64,000 nucleotides of DNA from Spirodela intermedia (GCA_902729315.2 LR746272.1:3940035-4004034), one strand, 5' to 3'; shown: positions 10,936-25,305, counted from the stretch's first letter. Made by a program: numbers and translations. Notes: a model not told the origin generated them from the sequence alone.

Positions 10936-12480
10936 AGAATCTATGAAGGCCTTCTGCCTGATTGCGCCAAGCTCGGGCTTCGTCGCGTACAGAGTAGAAA
11001 TTATTGTTGGGTTTCATCAACTTTGCGGCAGGTTCAAGTCTGGTTAAATACACTGTGGCCTCAGGCTGGGCTTGACGTCCTCGGCCCGGCCCGATTATTG
11101 ATAGTGCCTCAATGTCAATTTGAGGCATTCTATCCCCCGACAGAATACCATATAATGAACTTCACGTGTTTTGTTGCTACCTTCATCTGGTCTGCCAATT
11201 TTGATTATTGTAAATTTTTTATAATGTATGTTTAGAATAAAACCAAAAAATAACAAGAATAAAAACATAAATAAATATTCATATAGAATGCATGCCATGA
11301 TTAAGTAAAATGGAAATTAAAATTTTGATTTTGGGAAATGAAAAATTGAAGAATATTAAATTACTAATGAAGGATTGAAAAAAAATGACATATATTTAAC
11401 ATTTGAATAAATATTACATAATAAATTATAATTTTTTGTTTCATCTTTTGAAAAAACAAAAAATATATTTTTGGATATTTTTCCAAAATCATCTAGTTGA
11501 CATAAGGTTAGAACTTAATATACTATGGGATATTAAACATATAATTCTTCAATGAATAGAAACGTTTTTGACTCTCATTTGAATATACATAATACCAAAT
11601 ATTTAATAAAACGGGCATCTCAATCTAAACATCTTAAACCCTTTTAACGTTTCCCTTGTTTCTCTACCTAATTGGCACTTGAAATGATGGGATTACGACA
11701 TGACCAATCAATCTGCATCCATGGTGCAACTTTTCATGATGATCTACTAGAGCTGAGAACTTTAATGAAGCTAGGGTAGTAGGGGATTCACTAACTGCTC
11801 AAGAAAAGCATGAGTGTTGTTGGAGAAGCAAAGAAGGTTTGCATTGGGATGAGAATTAGGTGGTGATAGAAGTTTTGGATATTTTTAGCAAATTCGTAAT
11901 ACCTTCCATTGATTACTACAATGCTATAATTTAAGAAATAATTAGAAGAATAGCATTATTTTGCCAATGAAGCTCAAGTTATGAATTCATTATTGGAAAA
12001 TGTAAATTTTATGTAAAGTTGCATTTTCTAAAAGCTTTTCTCATAAAGGGTTGACACAAGATTAAATTAAGTTTAGTAAAAGCCCTTATGTTTCCACAAT
12101 GCTTGTTTTTCACAAATAACTTGTTGAACAAAAACACTTGCAAATATTTTTATGCATCTTTAATTTGTAAAAATGTGCCTTTCATTTCTGTAAAAAATAT
12201 ACAATTGGCAGCTGTAATTATTCTATAATAAATGATATTATCATTATTATAGAGCTTTAGTTAGGGTATGAGAAAAAGTGCAAGAAAATCTATAACTTTA
12301 CGTAGTAATCACAAATACTTGAAAATATTTTTGAAGGTACTTTAGACGTTAAAATTCCAGAAATATTAAATCAGTACAAATGGCCCAGTAAAGTCATACC
12401 TACCATGTTTACATAATATAATGGAAACTTGAAACAAAGTGCTTGATGTGAAAGAAAACTCCAACTCGAGGAACAGTTGA
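10936..12480. other. PPR 3' flank and AT-rich intergenic sequence
   Basis: The first 150 bases stay GC-rich and are probably 3' UTR. The rest is AT-rich; I see no gene or recognisable element. Confidence 0.5.
11236..11241 (+). terminator. Candidate polyadenylation signal of the PPR gene
   Basis: AATAAA about 300 bases past the PPR stop codon, at the point where composition returns to AT-rich. Plausible but not decisive. Confidence 0.3.
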
Positions 12481-13330
12481 AGACCTGTGGACTTGGTGAT
12501 CTTTCTTAGTTTCCGCCTTCCGTGCACACCTTTGAACGGAGTAACCTGGACGAGCATGGAAGCTTTCCGCGGGAGATGGTCGCCAGGGAGCAGCCGTGCA
12601 TCACCAGCTGAGAGACGGCACAGGCTGAGACCGTCCTGAGGAATGGTCCGAGGACCGTCCACCTCAACACCGGATCGTGGAGCAAGTACGGTGCCTGGCC
12701 TGGCGCCGGATCATGTGCCGGCGGTTCAATAGGCTGGTTCTTCACGCAGAGAAGTCTCCTGGTGAGGGTCAATGGCTTGACCTCGAGCCAGTGCGAAGAA
12801 GGGTCCTTAGTCCTTCGGCTACTTGCCGCTTCCTCCGATCTGTCCTCTCGTCTTATCAATCCCAAGCTACGCTAGGGGAACCCCCGCGGAACTCCACGGT
12901 GTACGTGCTCCGGGCTTCGTGCTGATCCGGTGCTAGCGATCGAACTTCTAGGCGGGGATCCGTGCGTCGGGAACGGGCACTGCCGCTTGATTGAAGGTGG
13001 AGTACGGAAGGGGACTCTGACGATACGCGGTCCTCACCGTCCGGAGGATCATTCCTGCCGACGGTGCCGATGGCAGGAGAGGGGAAGTTCTCAAGGAGAG
13101 GGTTTTCTGGACAATCAGAGTGTCGCTGTCGGCCTCAGGGTGTGAGGCGCTTCCTGGCGAGGAAGGTGAGGGAGCGCACAGGCCTCGAGGCATGATGGAA
13201 GAGGACGTGGAGCAGCTGACAGTCAGTGACCAGGATGTGATGGACATAGAGGGTATCATTACTGATCGGAGGCGTGGAGGAAGAGGACGTGGGCAGGGTC
13301 GTGTGGGAACGGCATTGTAGTACCTTGGCG
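12480..13330. other. Unassigned GC-rich island
   Basis: A sharply bounded GC-rich block in AT-rich DNA with medium open frames on both strands. On the plus strand, 13120-13320 ends in an acidic patch (VEQLTVSDQDVMDIEG) followed by an Arg/Gly-rich tail (RRRGGRGRGQGR) and a stop. On the minus strand, 12506-12865 and 12366-12662 are open. None gives a protein family I recognise, and no convincing splice chain was found. It could be a gene fragment, a small gene with unrecognised introns, or captured sequence in a decayed transposon. Confidence 0.4.
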
Positions 13331-16108
13331 CGGTCTAGTGTTATTTACTTCCATCCAACGCTCGGCTAATACACTGGGCCGGCCCATTATTGTTTCCATT
13401 TCTCTGAGGTAAAAAATTAATGGATATCAAGAGCTCGGCACCTGTTCAGCATAGACTAGAGGAAGGTTTTTGTTTGCTATTCGGATGGGGGTGTTATTGG
13501 GCCCTGCTGATTTTAATGGCCCATAAAAGTTGCTTATTCTCCCCTTCCTCCACTCCCTCCTTTCTCTATCATCTGATATCTCGTCACTCCCCGGCACTCC
13601 TTTCCTCACTTTCTCCTATCTTCAAGGGGCCACTCTTTCTCGTTGTGTACAAAGTTTCCATCACCTCCTCCACTTCCTCTCCCATGGTTTAATGGTGCAT
13701 GGGCAAAGTCAAATTGATGATGAACACCATTTGACTAATTATCATCATCCTTATTATTTTTAAATAAGAAAAATATTTTCACTTTAAATTAACTGAAATA
13801 TATTCCTAAGATGTGATGGGTTTACTTTAATTAAATTTATGATTCATTCAATTTTTTTAATTCCAATAATATTATTTATCAATGTACACAATTTTGTCAT
13901 ATTTTTTTAAATGATGTGAATTTATTTTTTTATCCCATTTTACATCATTTTTATCTTATATATCAATACAAAAACTAAGAAACATCCTTTTAAGATCCAA
14001 AATAACACGATATAGTTAACATCAGTTGGTTCATTTCACATCCATTAGTTTATCTCCAACATCACAATTGGTGCTATCACCACAATCTACCAATGTCATT
14101 TATTCACCTTTTCATAATCACTATTGTCACTCAAAACCACTAACTATTATGCTCTACACAATAATTGTCTTAGTTACTCTTTTGTGCACTTGGCTCTGCC
14201 AAACATTATAATTGTTTGCCATACTTGGTTTCATTTTCATCATTTGCTAAAACAATGTTAATGCAATGAACCAAAATTTGAACTTTAAAAGAATCATTAT
14301 TTATTAGCATGTTCTTGTTGACTAGGATTATTACTAACTTTTACAACACATCCTAAATGTAAAATGATAATTTTCCATATTCCGTTATCACTATTCACAT
14401 GCTTTAGGTAGGATATTATCGTCAGGATATCAAAGAAAATTGGGGTTGAAAAAGTAGGATCCTACGTTGTTTCCAGCTGAAGGAGTCATCCAAACAGGGT
14501 CAAAGTGCTGTGCATCTAAAGCAATAATATTCTTACAAATGAACTAGTACGAATAAGGAGAGAGATAATATTGGGAACTAGCTATTAGATGTTTGTGTCA
14601 GCATTAGGAGCCCATCATGTTTTGCTGATGATCATAACATATAGAAGAATATGTTGATAAAGATTGTGATTGTAGAATTATGTATTTTGACGATCTTAAT
14701 GATTTTTATTGATGAAAAACTTGAAACTAAAAACGTCAAAACCAGGGGTCAAATAGTTATTTTACATTACAAGCTAAACCGAATATTCCTCATGACCTTG
14801 AAAGTGCCCAAGACAATTGCACATGCTCTGAAATGATTTTTTTATTTTTTTTATAATTTTAGTACAATATTATCTCCACATTTTCTCAAGGTCCTAATTC
14901 AAGTATGAACATGTGTTAACACATGATGAGGGTGCAGAGATGATCATTAGGTGCAGCACAAAATGACAAAAATGTAAGTTACTGCTGGGGCATGCCAGCA
15001 CCACAAAAAAACGTAAATTAGATCATTAAATGACCATTGGAAAATCTTGAAAATCATATAAAAACTGCTGAATATGGAAGGAACGTTTTACTCAACAAGA
15101 AAAGTGTAGAGGATCAATGATTAAAGCAAGATTAAGGGAAATCAATATGAAACAATAAAGGACTAAACCCACGTCCTTAATGAAAAGCTTCCAAATCTGA
15201 AATTAGAGGAAATAGAAGTTTGAAAAACTTGGATTCTGAATGCCAAGAATTATAACTCGTTTTGCATTATATTTTGGAGTACGAATATAGTTAGGCCAAT
15301 CTAGAGGAGGTTAGCATGTGTTAATATCATTGGCTCTAGAGGTCATAAATTTAGAAGAGAAGAGAGGTACTCTAATTTGGTCCCATAGAGTTGTGAATCT
15401 AAAAGAGAAGAAGGCTCATCTTTCAATTTAGTCCCCTAGAATCATGAATCTAGAAGATAATTTATAGGTGGAGTCTTGAGGAAGCTAGAGATGTTAAAGC
15501 TAGTGAAAATAGTTGGAGATTATAATTTATTGTGTATTTTGAGAAAAAACTTTGTAAAATTGAGACATGGTTTTTGGAGAGTGGAGCAAGCTAGATAGAC
15601 TAAACCACTATAAATTGTGAGAGTGAAATATGCATTTACCACTTTAGATCTTAGTACTAAAAAAGAATTAGAGAAAAACCAGTTCATCCCATCTCTCATT
15701 GTGCCATGTTGCCACATGGAATTCAATAGTTTGTTGGTAATGATTACAATAACTACATAAGGTCTAATATAGAATATTTCCTATTTAAGAAGAAATAATT
15801 TTGTTGTCCAAAAGTCATAATTTTGCAAAAAAGAAGCTCTCACACTTGCTCCTAGAGAATTGGTGAACAAAGTATCACAAAATTTATCACAATCTTTTTT
15901 ATGGGTTTTACAAATTTATGGGAAAATTTTAAGGCCATAGATGTGATATCCAATGGTAGTCATAATTTTTCCATTAGAGGATGGTAGATATGTCAAGTCT
16001 TCACATTATACCATTTTGTGCACTAATGGTTTTGAACATTTGTTCACAAAGACTACGTGCGCAATACTTTTGAACATAATGGCTAATTTTTGCACATTTA
16101 ATAGAAAC
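13331..16108. other. AT-rich intergenic sequence
   Basis: No coding signal. Short open frames (for example 13420-13692, 14026-14211) are low-complexity and unrecognised. No clear element termini seen. Confidence 0.5.
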
Positions 16109-18264
16109 TATTAAAGCTAGATTTTTGTGTTTTAATTAGTCTTATTATTTGATTTTATCTTGTTAACTTGCAGAATAAATATAGGATATATTGTTAATTT
16201 TAGAAGTTTGAAGTTAAAATATTTAGCATAATTTTAGATTATTTTAAAATATAAAACAATAAATATACAAAAATGTTTCGCCCATTGGCAAGTCAACACT
16301 CAGCAATTGACCCGGAGGGGTGTTGTGGTTGGGTGGATAGACCCAGACTAGGGGTGCCACGAGCTGAGCTTGAGTGGCAAAGGACTTGCTCTGTGCATGT
16401 GTGCGTCACTCCCCTTTCATGTCCTAGTGGCCAACCAATTGTGGGGCAAGGAGCATCCGTACATACATGCATGTGAGAGGGTGGAACACCTTTTTGTCTT
16501 CTCCCAAGATGGTCCTAGACATTATTTATTTCACCAGAAGGGATCTATACTTAGAGGGCATAGCTTTGATTTATATTCGGCTCATGTGCCGAAATATTTC
16601 CAATGTGAGACTGATCATTTTCATTCATTTTAGTACAACCATCTAGAGTGTAATGTGATCCAACAATATTTAATGAGCCACATCATCAGATTAGCTAGAT
16701 CCTACGGCTAGCAAACAACCACGATACCAGATATGTAAAGTGATCCATCAGTAGTTTGTAAATCTGACACTACTCTACATGCACATGGCCTTAAAAGATG
16801 ACCCGATGGCTAAGGAGGCGCCATGGTACTAGGAACTTAAGTTTTGGATTGGCAGCAGTTCGTGGCGGGTTGATACATCACTTTGCACGCCACGTGACCA
16901 AGTATATTTGATCTAGCAACTCCCAAAGCACCATGATATTGAGAACTTAAGTTCTCACACGTATCACTATTAGGAATGTAAAGATAATAATTGATTATTA
17001 TCTGGTTAAATTGATATTATTGATTATCTTTAAAGTTTTGATGGTAGTTGCAAATACGACAATCTATCCTTCCTTCGCGCGATTGACGTTTTCAGCGATT
17101 GACAAATTTCTTCCTTACTTTCCTGACTGTAGATGATAGTGACAATATGGTTGACCCCTCTTTCAGTGGATCTCTTTAGTAAGCAGCGCAATACTTTTGG
17201 ATGATACTTCTACAACTTTCAGCATAATGTGGCATGTTTGGACAAAACCAAGCCACCACATCGGTGTTTTCAGTTGCCCAAGAAACAGACTAAACTTGAG
17301 GAATGATTTATTTCTTACTTTCAGTATTTACTCACTTACTTTTATCATTTATTTATATTTTACAGTAAGTTATTTTTATTTTATGCATATTTCGCTTGAA
17401 ATGAGTATAACTAATTCAAAACTTGATGAATGATCTTTATTTTTCTTTTGAATCCTCAGAAGTTTGTTTGAGATCAAGCTAAGAACGTTTTCAACTTATT
17501 TTCTATTGATTTTCATAGTCGGATCTTGACATATTCATGTTGTCGGTGTTTCATGAATAACGAGTATTTTTCTCTTTTCAAACGTGAAATCACTGAGATT
17601 AAAAGTTGATTAAAGAGCATTTTAAATAGTTAAAATAAATTGGAGACATTCACAGCTGACCTCATGTCATGTGTGTGAATCTTCGAGCACACATTTGTCC
17701 GAGAATAATAGTCATCGTGAAAATCAGTTGATTATATTTCTCTGTTTCTTTATTTTTGTCTTATTTCTCTCTCTTCCTCTCTCGTGACACCTCTCTTCTC
17801 TCTCCATCTCTCATGAGATCTCTCCCTTTCTCTCTCTCTCTCTTGATTGATCTCCCTCTCTCTCCTTCTCTTTCTCTCTCTCTCTCTCTCCATCTCATGT
17901 GAGATTTCTCTCTTCTTTCTTTCTCTCCCTTTTGCTAGAGATCTCATCCTCTCTCTCTCGTGTGGGCTTTTTCTTCTCCTCTCTCTTTCTCTCCCTTTTG
18001 CAAGAGATTTCTTTCTCTCTTTCTTCCTTTTCTCTTCTTCCATTCCTTTATTCTTCTATCTCACCCTTCTATTTTATTTTTATTTTTAAATATTAATAAA
18101 ATATTTAAATCACTTTATATATAAACTAAATTAGTTTTCACGATGGATTATTTAATCTCCCTGTGTTCAACTTGAGACTTACTTTTATACTAATATTTTA
18201 TTAAGTCTTAGTTATAAATATTATTAGATAATATGTATTTAAACACAATGACAAGTGCACATCA
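16109..18264 (+). repeat. Solo LTR, family X (copy X1)
   Basis: About 2156 bases that align along their length with 31920-33945. The start is TATTAAAGCTAG (mutated from TGTTAAAGCTAG) and the end is ...GTGCACATCA. The flanking pentamers are GAAAC (16104-16108) and GAAGC (18265-18269), a target-site duplication with one mismatch. No internal region follows, so it is a solo LTR left by recombination. It contains a near-palindrome at 16982-17003 and a long CT-rich array at about 17755-18060. Confidence 0.75.
17755..18060. repeat. CT-rich low-complexity array inside the X LTR
   Basis: Pyrimidine-rich runs of CTCTCT interspersed with CATGAGATCTC-like words. The same kind of array sits at the matching place in X2 (about 33570-33720) and X3 (about 60830-61110), so it is a built-in part of this LTR family and not an independent microsatellite. 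Confidence 0.75.
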
Positions 18265-21262
18265 GAAGCATTGTGAAGAAGAACTTCAACCAACAATAAT
18301 ATAAAAGAGGACTCTAGAACACTAAATGATTATTCATTGGCAACCTTCTAATTGTAATCATGATTGAAGACTGTTATTATCTTTGAGTAATTTAATTTTT
18401 TTTTACTTATATTATCAGATGAAGGCTATGATTAGATCTTTTCTCACTATGTGCAACAACGTATTTTTGGATGATTGAACTTTTTGTCTCTATTTTGTAT
18501 CTACTACTATCATAAGCCTTTGAGGCAGGATAATTTCATCTTAGCTGACTATTAGCTAGCTTCATGAGTAGGATTATAAACTCTATCCAACAGCTAAGAG
18601 CATTAATTTTTATTTTATTTTTATTGGAATGGAGTTATAAATTGTGTCTTCATGTAATAGAGACAATTGAGCTGGTATGGAGTTTTTCAAAAAACAGATA
18701 AGTAGAACCCATGGTGCTGGGACCTGTTTGGAGAGTAATTATAGTTTATGGTGAACCATAAGAAACTATTTTGTACATTGCGTTAGTTTCCTCCCTCTAC
18801 TTTTGATGGATTGTTTTCTAAACTTAAATAGCTGTATCTTCTTCCTCAAAGAACATTCACAACATCCTTATGGGTTGAGAGTAAGACAAACTCAGTCAAA
18901 TTTCGGTCTTAAGCTGGTGTCAATTGAAGCTTTTTTCATCATTTATTTTAAGGTTAAATGTAGGAGGCTCATGGATTTTTCCCTCATTAGATACCTTAGA
19001 TTAATTTCCTCCATTATCCTTCATTATCATCAACATCCTTGTCGCCCACACAGCTTTCTCTTTATAGCCATCCAGCATACCCGGTTATAGAAATATACTA
19101 ATATTTGCCAAATGGCTTGCCCACAGAGATGACCCATGGCCAAAACACTCATTTGAGTTCATCCATGCTTATTTGCCCGCCAGCTGGCTAGACCACAGGT
19201 GGGACCTATGCCTGTGACATCTATTTGTGCTCAATTGTGCTTGCTTGTATGGGTGAACTACAAAACGCCTCCTTTCGTCTTCACTGTCTCAAATCTCTGA
19301 TTGAAGTTATTTGTTCATTATGCAATCGTTCTGAGTTTGATGTTGGTTTTGCATTATTTTACTAAATTTTGGCGAAATACAATCTCATCCATGATCTCTC
19401 CCATTTTTAGAAACGAGCAGCCCTAAGGCACTATCTTGTGGTAGCTCCTCATCTACCATGATTAATAATATTTTATCTTGGTCAGCCTTCCATGGGAATG
19501 ATTTAATCTCATATACTTCTTGATTGAAGATTTTTGATGAATTTATCTGAGCATTTCTACATCATGTCTGATTTTGAGTGGGTATTATCCATCTAGATCC
19601 GCTTCACTTCATACTCAGCATTTCTTGTTCAATGTTCAGTTTTTTTGTCACTATACTAATTAAATTCAACTTGGTACTATTATAGTTGGATAGAACAGAC
19701 TTGAATGAAAATGGACCTCCATTTTTTGGACTCAATTTTGGCCTCCATGTTCTTCCCAAAAACAAAACTTATATCTCTAATTGTTTAACTTCTTTAAAAA
19801 TATGATTTATCTGGCTTATTCCATCTACTCAGCCAAAGACACTAAAAAAATCAGAGCATCTTGACAATCTATCCTAGTTGTTGTCTCTTTTTTAATTTAT
19901 GCATACTGTTAATGAATACTAATTTTGTAAAATACATTTTCTGAACTTCATTAACTGAGAAACATGAGTGATTCCTTAATGATTTTGAATGAAAATATTA
20001 ATAAATGTCTGAATTTATAATGTTGTTCTCTGTGGCCATCATATATCAACTTTCCTTACTGCATTTATCGTTTTTAATTAAGGTTTGAGACCCCACAATA
20101 AAGTGTTGATATCGTTGTCACATGAATGATATTTATGACTACTTGCTATTACCACAAGTTACAGTGCTTTCACATGCACCATTTTTGAGGGCCACACTAT
20201 TTTCAGTTCAGCCGCACTCATGACTCTACAAATCATGGGTAAAATTTACAAATACATTTTATACAACATTTTGCTGGATAGAACAAGAAAATGTTGACAT
20301 TTTTCATGCATGTGTCACTTAAAGGAAAAATAAACCCTAAACCATAAAATATAGAATCTAGGCTATTAATTGAATTAAATTTCATGTCATATTGATATTT
20401 ATGTCTTTCTATGCAAACTTTGTCGAAATTTCATCTTATAATGATTTATTTTCCATTTGATTTATTGTTACTCTTTAACCACATCATTTTTGGGATGCTC
20501 AATATCATCATTGCCTATTGTAGTAAAGTTAGTACCTCATTTCTAATAATGAATTTATTTGACTGCAATTTACAACAAATCGGAATATATAGGATCACAC
20601 TTTTCAGTATTCATTTTCATATTTTGTTACTTATCTAGGCTAACAGTGTCAGGCACATCAACTATTAAGAGGATCTAGAATATTTATTCTGAAGCATGCA
20701 CTTTTTATACATTCATTCTTTTAGTAAAATGACCCACTTCAGTAGAGTGCGTGTGAAGAACATTCTTTAGGTATAACATTATGAATCAGAAGTTGATAAT
20801 AGTTTATCATAACATTGCTAACTCTATCATTCAGTGTTTCTGAAAAAAAACTGTAGTTTATATCACGTTGCAAACAACAAGTGGAAGTGATTAATGTTTA
20901 TTCATTGTGAAAATGTCTGCTTTTTAAGTACTAAACTATTTTCCAAGCAAAATAGCTTGCAAGTGGATATCGTCCTACTTAAACGCAAGATTATTCATGA
21001 TGACTTTTTATTTAGCTAAAATATGAACTTTGAAGCTCTTTGCGGAAAGCCTGGTTGAACTCCAATGTCACCCTTATTATGCCTTTCTATCTAAACCTTT
21101 TCAAATTGATTCACCTCCTCTCGGGCTTAAAAAGAAGAACAAATGACAAGAGTCCACCGTCTGATCATAAACTAGTTGTTGCACTGATACCCCGTACGGG
21201 GAGAGAGAACTTGTGGAAATGTACTTCCGAGCTCCCAAGTTGCTCTACGACATTATGTTGGG
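18265..21262. other. AT-rich intergenic sequence, 3' side of the NHL gene
   Basis: No gene recognised. Short open frames at 18803-19090 and 20411-20638 have no domain signature. Confidence 0.5.
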
Positions 21263-22009
21263 CTACGGGTCGAAGTAACAGCTTTGGCGCATTACCTTTG
21301 ACTCCTTCACCAGAGAGCTCAGACTAAAACTGCACCAGACGTCGACTTCAATAGCCATGCTCTCAACAGCCCCCACCTTCATCCTCATCGGGAACTTCAA
21401 CGAGAGAGAGAGGGAAACGCCAACCTTTGTTCTTGGACTATAGAAACTCTTATTCACCTGGGCAGGGCCGGAGAAGTCGAGGAAGATTATCCTCATCTCC
21501 CCGGAGCTCTGGTAAAAGCTCGGTGTCTTCCCCGTTGCGATGTTACCATTGCTGTTAGATAAGACGGCGGTGCCGCCTCTCTCGTAGGAGAGACCCATAT
21601 GGACGCTGGGGTTCCGTATCCTTATGGCGACGGCGTAGTGCACCGACAGACGGTCATGGCGGCTGGAGTTGATGGTGTGGAGGCTCTCGACAGAGAAGGT
21701 GGGGAAAGCGGGCCTTACGACCAGGTAAAAGACAGCAACGGCGACAACAAGGGAAAGGACGACGATGAAGAGGACGACGAGGCATCGCGAAACGCACGTA
21801 AACCATGGCCGGCTGACCTGTTCGCCGCCGCGGGGCTTCTGGTAGCGCTCGGCGAGGTAGGCAATCTCGGGTGCGGGGACCCGGTAGATCTGGTCCTTGG
21901 GGACCTGGACGATGTAGGTGCTGGAGACACGGGAGGTCTGGCCATTGGACTGAGGGGGCGACGGCAGTGGCGGCGGCGGTGGCGGTGGTGGGGGGACCCT
22001 CTCCTCCAT
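21263..22009 (-). CDS. NDR1/HIN1-like (NHL, LEA_2-domain) membrane protein
   Basis: The open frame extends upstream to 22306, but I place the start at the Met at 22009 (MEERVPP...). It gives about 248 residues and the typical layout of the family; the upstream 99 codons have no family features and are probably 5' UTR. Order: a polyproline stretch (about residues 6-18); the conserved YIVQVPKDQIYRVPAPE box (about 31-47), as in NHL13-type proteins; a single transmembrane helix (about 75-97, CLVVLFIVVLSLVVAVAVFY); and an extracytoplasmic LEA_2-type domain from about 100, with the NPSVHMGLSYE motif near 132 and a hydrophobic end. The family are plasma-membrane proteins linked to immune and stress responses; NHL13-like is a tentative subgroup. 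GC-rich, single exon. Confidence 0.88.
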   Translation of the reverse strand: MEERVPPPPPPPPPLPSPPQSNGQTSRVSSTYIVQVPKDQIYRVPAPEIAYLAERYQKPRGGEQVSRPWFTCVSRCLVVLFIVVLSLVVAVAVFYLVVRPAFPTFSVESLHTINSSRHDRLSVHYAVAIRIRNPSVHMGLSYERGGTAVLSNSNGNIATGKTPSFYQSSGEMRIIFLDFSGPAQVNKSFYSPRTKVGVSLSLSLKFPMRMKVGAVESMAIEVDVWCSFSLSSLVKESKVMRQSCYFDP

Positions 22010-22309
22010 TGTGGGAGGGAGTGGGGGAGAGGGTGGGGATGTAGCAGGGGAGATGATGAAGAGAAAATACTGAGAAGGGAGCACGCCGTGGTTGCATGGG
22101 GTGGCATCGCCTGTGGCGCTGGGGGAGGGAGGAGAGATGGAGGGTTCGAAGGTTACCCCCACCTCCTTGGACACGCGTAAGGAGTAGTCGCGGTTCCTTC
22201 GAGAACCGCTCGTCGGTTGGCAATTTCTATTGTTGGAGAGGATTGATCTGGTCAATGCTTCCTTTTTTTTAACCGTTGACAACTCACGTTTGTGAGTTGC
22301 CGACACCCG

Positions 22310-25305
22310 GTTTTATTCCTAGCACGTGCCTCAAAGTAAACAAATATTAGATGTATAATTCGCACAGCTCTGGAGAGAGAAAAGCGGGAGCAACAATACC
22401 AGTTACCTAATGATCGATATAAATATTATTCTAACAGCTATGTTTTTGTCTATTCTCATGATATTTGATGTCTCCTTTCCAACTAATTGTGACAACTAAA
22501 ATAATCATAAGATCTATAAGTGCTTATAGACTAGAAGGAGAATAAAATTAAAGAATGCATTTACTACATATATTTATTTGAAGAAGGAAATATAATTGTT
22601 AGGCTGAGATAATTGATTTCTTCCGAAATTCTGGAGTCAAAGTACAAATCCTGGTTCTTAATATTATCAGAGCATGTGCCCTTCCAATTTTTCACCTCAC
22701 CAAAGATCGGTATTTGTTTGCTTTTTATTTAAAAATCCACCAAAATGAGAAAAATATTAAACAAACCAATTTGTGGCTAATAATTGATTGGTACCCCTAA
22801 AGAGGCAGCAAAGAAGGAAATTAATTTTTAATTGATTCTTCAATAGTCGATTTGATAGGTAAATAGGACTTCAATCCTAAGCTTTTTAATGTCGTTTAGC
22901 ACAAAGTACATACAAACTAGATTGTTGGCTCTTGAACACCAAACTATGACAATTTTCTAAACTACAAACTCATCCATCTGCATATCACCAGAGTTAAAAG
23001 CTAACCCTAACATTATAACATGTGCAATAAACAATAATTTTTTTTTTATGCCAAGTTTGAGAATATCCCTTTCCCCAATGACCCAAGAGCCCAATTAGAG
23101 AGCAATCTACATGAAGAAGATGAACTATTTTATGTAAATTCTGTTTCTATTTATAAAATATTATTTAGGAAAATAATTAAATTAAATTTTAAGAATTTAA
23201 GTGATCTGGTCTAGTTCTACAGGTATTCTACTTTTTCTGTCATTTAGAATTCAACATAATAAATTTTTGTGGATAAGATAGAAAACAAAATAGTGGGTGA
23301 ATTTTAATATTTGAAATTCCTTATAATTTGCAATCTATTCCTGAGTTGCAAGCCACAACCAAGATCGACCCACTATGTTGACTTAAGAGTGTTGAATGTA
23401 GTGGATTCAAGAGGCCTTTATTGTCTTGAAAGGTTTTGATGATGGCAAACATACATAATAAAAACAAAGATTATGATTAAAATTTTGAAACATTTCTTTA
23501 TAGGGTGAACATTTGCACACAGTTGAAATATGTTATTCTAAAATATATTGAAAATATATTTTATTCTTGTGAAGTGTTCAGATGTTAGTTTGATGACAAT
23601 GTTAGAGACTCATAATTTAAAATATAAAATATGTATTAGGCATCAGTGAGAAATCATTACTTTTCTCAGAACTTTTGTACTTATAGAAAATTATGAAAAA
23701 TGGCACTGTTTTAAAGTAATGATTTGGTTATTGCAAACATATTCAAATTCTCATACTAAAATATTCAGATGATAGTTAAAACATTACTCTAGTTTCCTAT
23801 CATTTAAAAAGAGTGTTACGAATTGATTATAATATAAATATGTTAACTTCATCCTCACTATATTATTGATAATGTGAATATTGATTGAATACTAATTAAG
23901 AAATAATAGAAGTTACCAAAGTATTATTGTTGTATACTAATATAAAATTAGTTGAGTTTACTTAATATCTACATTTTATTTGAGTTAATTTGGATTTAAA
24001 TGAAGTCAAAGCTATTACTTTTGTTTGAGATCTATCTACTAACATTATCAATGAAAAAGTATTATTATCTAGTACTATTTAATCGGTATAGATGTAGATT
24101 GCTTAGTGGTTACTTTATGGGTCTAATCAAGATGATTGTTCTTTAGAAAAGAAAATTCTCTAGATATCTAGCCATTTCCCAACAACTAATGACTCTTGAA
24201 TGATTTTCCTTGACTACCCTACATCCCAGATCTTGCACTAATATTTTTATAGAGTTTTATATAAACATTTGAGCATAGTTTCAAGCTTAATTCAACAATG
24301 AGAAGAAAATGAATTGATAACGAATTTTAATCAGAAATAAATTCTCCTCAACTTGATTGTTGCAACAATATCTTCAACATTCTAATAGCCTCAAGATGTG
24401 AATGTAAAGAACAAATTGAAGAAAAATTTAGTTTCCTCTTCATTAAATTTTGACTGTAATTCAACTCTTCATCAATATCTTTAAACTGATGTAAATATAT
24501 TTTTTTCTTATTTCTTTTTGACAAACATATGATTATACTTTTCGTCTCACACTAAGGGAGCTGACACATAAAATCAATTGTGAATCGAGTGAGAGTTTTA
24601 GTTGAAAACTCTAAGGGAGTTGAGCTCTTCTAATCAACAAATGTACGTTAAGAAATTAGTGCAAACCAAGAACTAGGTGTTCTTTGTAAGTTGGAGTTGA
24701 CAAGGGGGTGAACGACTTCAATTTTTTTGATGTCTTTAAGATCTAAATCTAGGAGAACAAAATGAATATATGATTAGATGAAAAGATCAATAAAGGCTTT
24801 GGTGGGGCTAATATGTTATGATGATGACAATGTATGAAAAGGTATTTTAGTGACTTCAAAAATGGTGGAATTTTTCCATAAATGATTTTGCTTGCTAAAT
24901 ATTTTTGATGATTTACTCACTCTAAGTGCAACTTACTCAAGAAAGTAAAGTCAATAACTAAGCTGCACTTAGAGTAGGTTGCACCTAGATCAGGAAGGGG
25001 GGTCAACTATTCTTAGACCTTTGAACTCTTTTCTTTGATACTAGATCCAAGGATTTCTGGACTCTAAATCTAAAGTACTATAAGATTTTTGAAGTTGTTC
25101 AACACCTTGTCTACTTCCACTCTCCAAAAGTGTCTCTATTCTTGGATTTCCTAAACCAATCATTCAACACTCACATCTATTGATTACTAAGCCTAGCTCT
25201 TAGAGAGCTTCATTTGACATTATCTTATACATTTTTGGCACTAGGTGACCAACAATTGATTAAAAGGTTCATCTCTCTTGAGTGATTAAATAAAAAATTA
25301 ATTAT
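22310..25305. other. NHL promoter side and AT-rich intergenic sequence
   Basis: A CACGTG (G-box core) lies just above the NHL frame, near 22323, and a TATA-like TATTTATAT (minus strand) near 22420; both are weak evidence for promoter elements. Beyond about 22.5 kb the DNA is AT-rich. Phrases such as TTTTGATGATGGCAAAC near 23440 resemble copia LTR debris, but I could not define an element. Confidence 0.35.

Noticed and set aside
21599-22223. Other open frames across the NHL gene on both strands
   Set aside because: Shadows of the GC-rich NHL coding sequence; no domain and poor composition.
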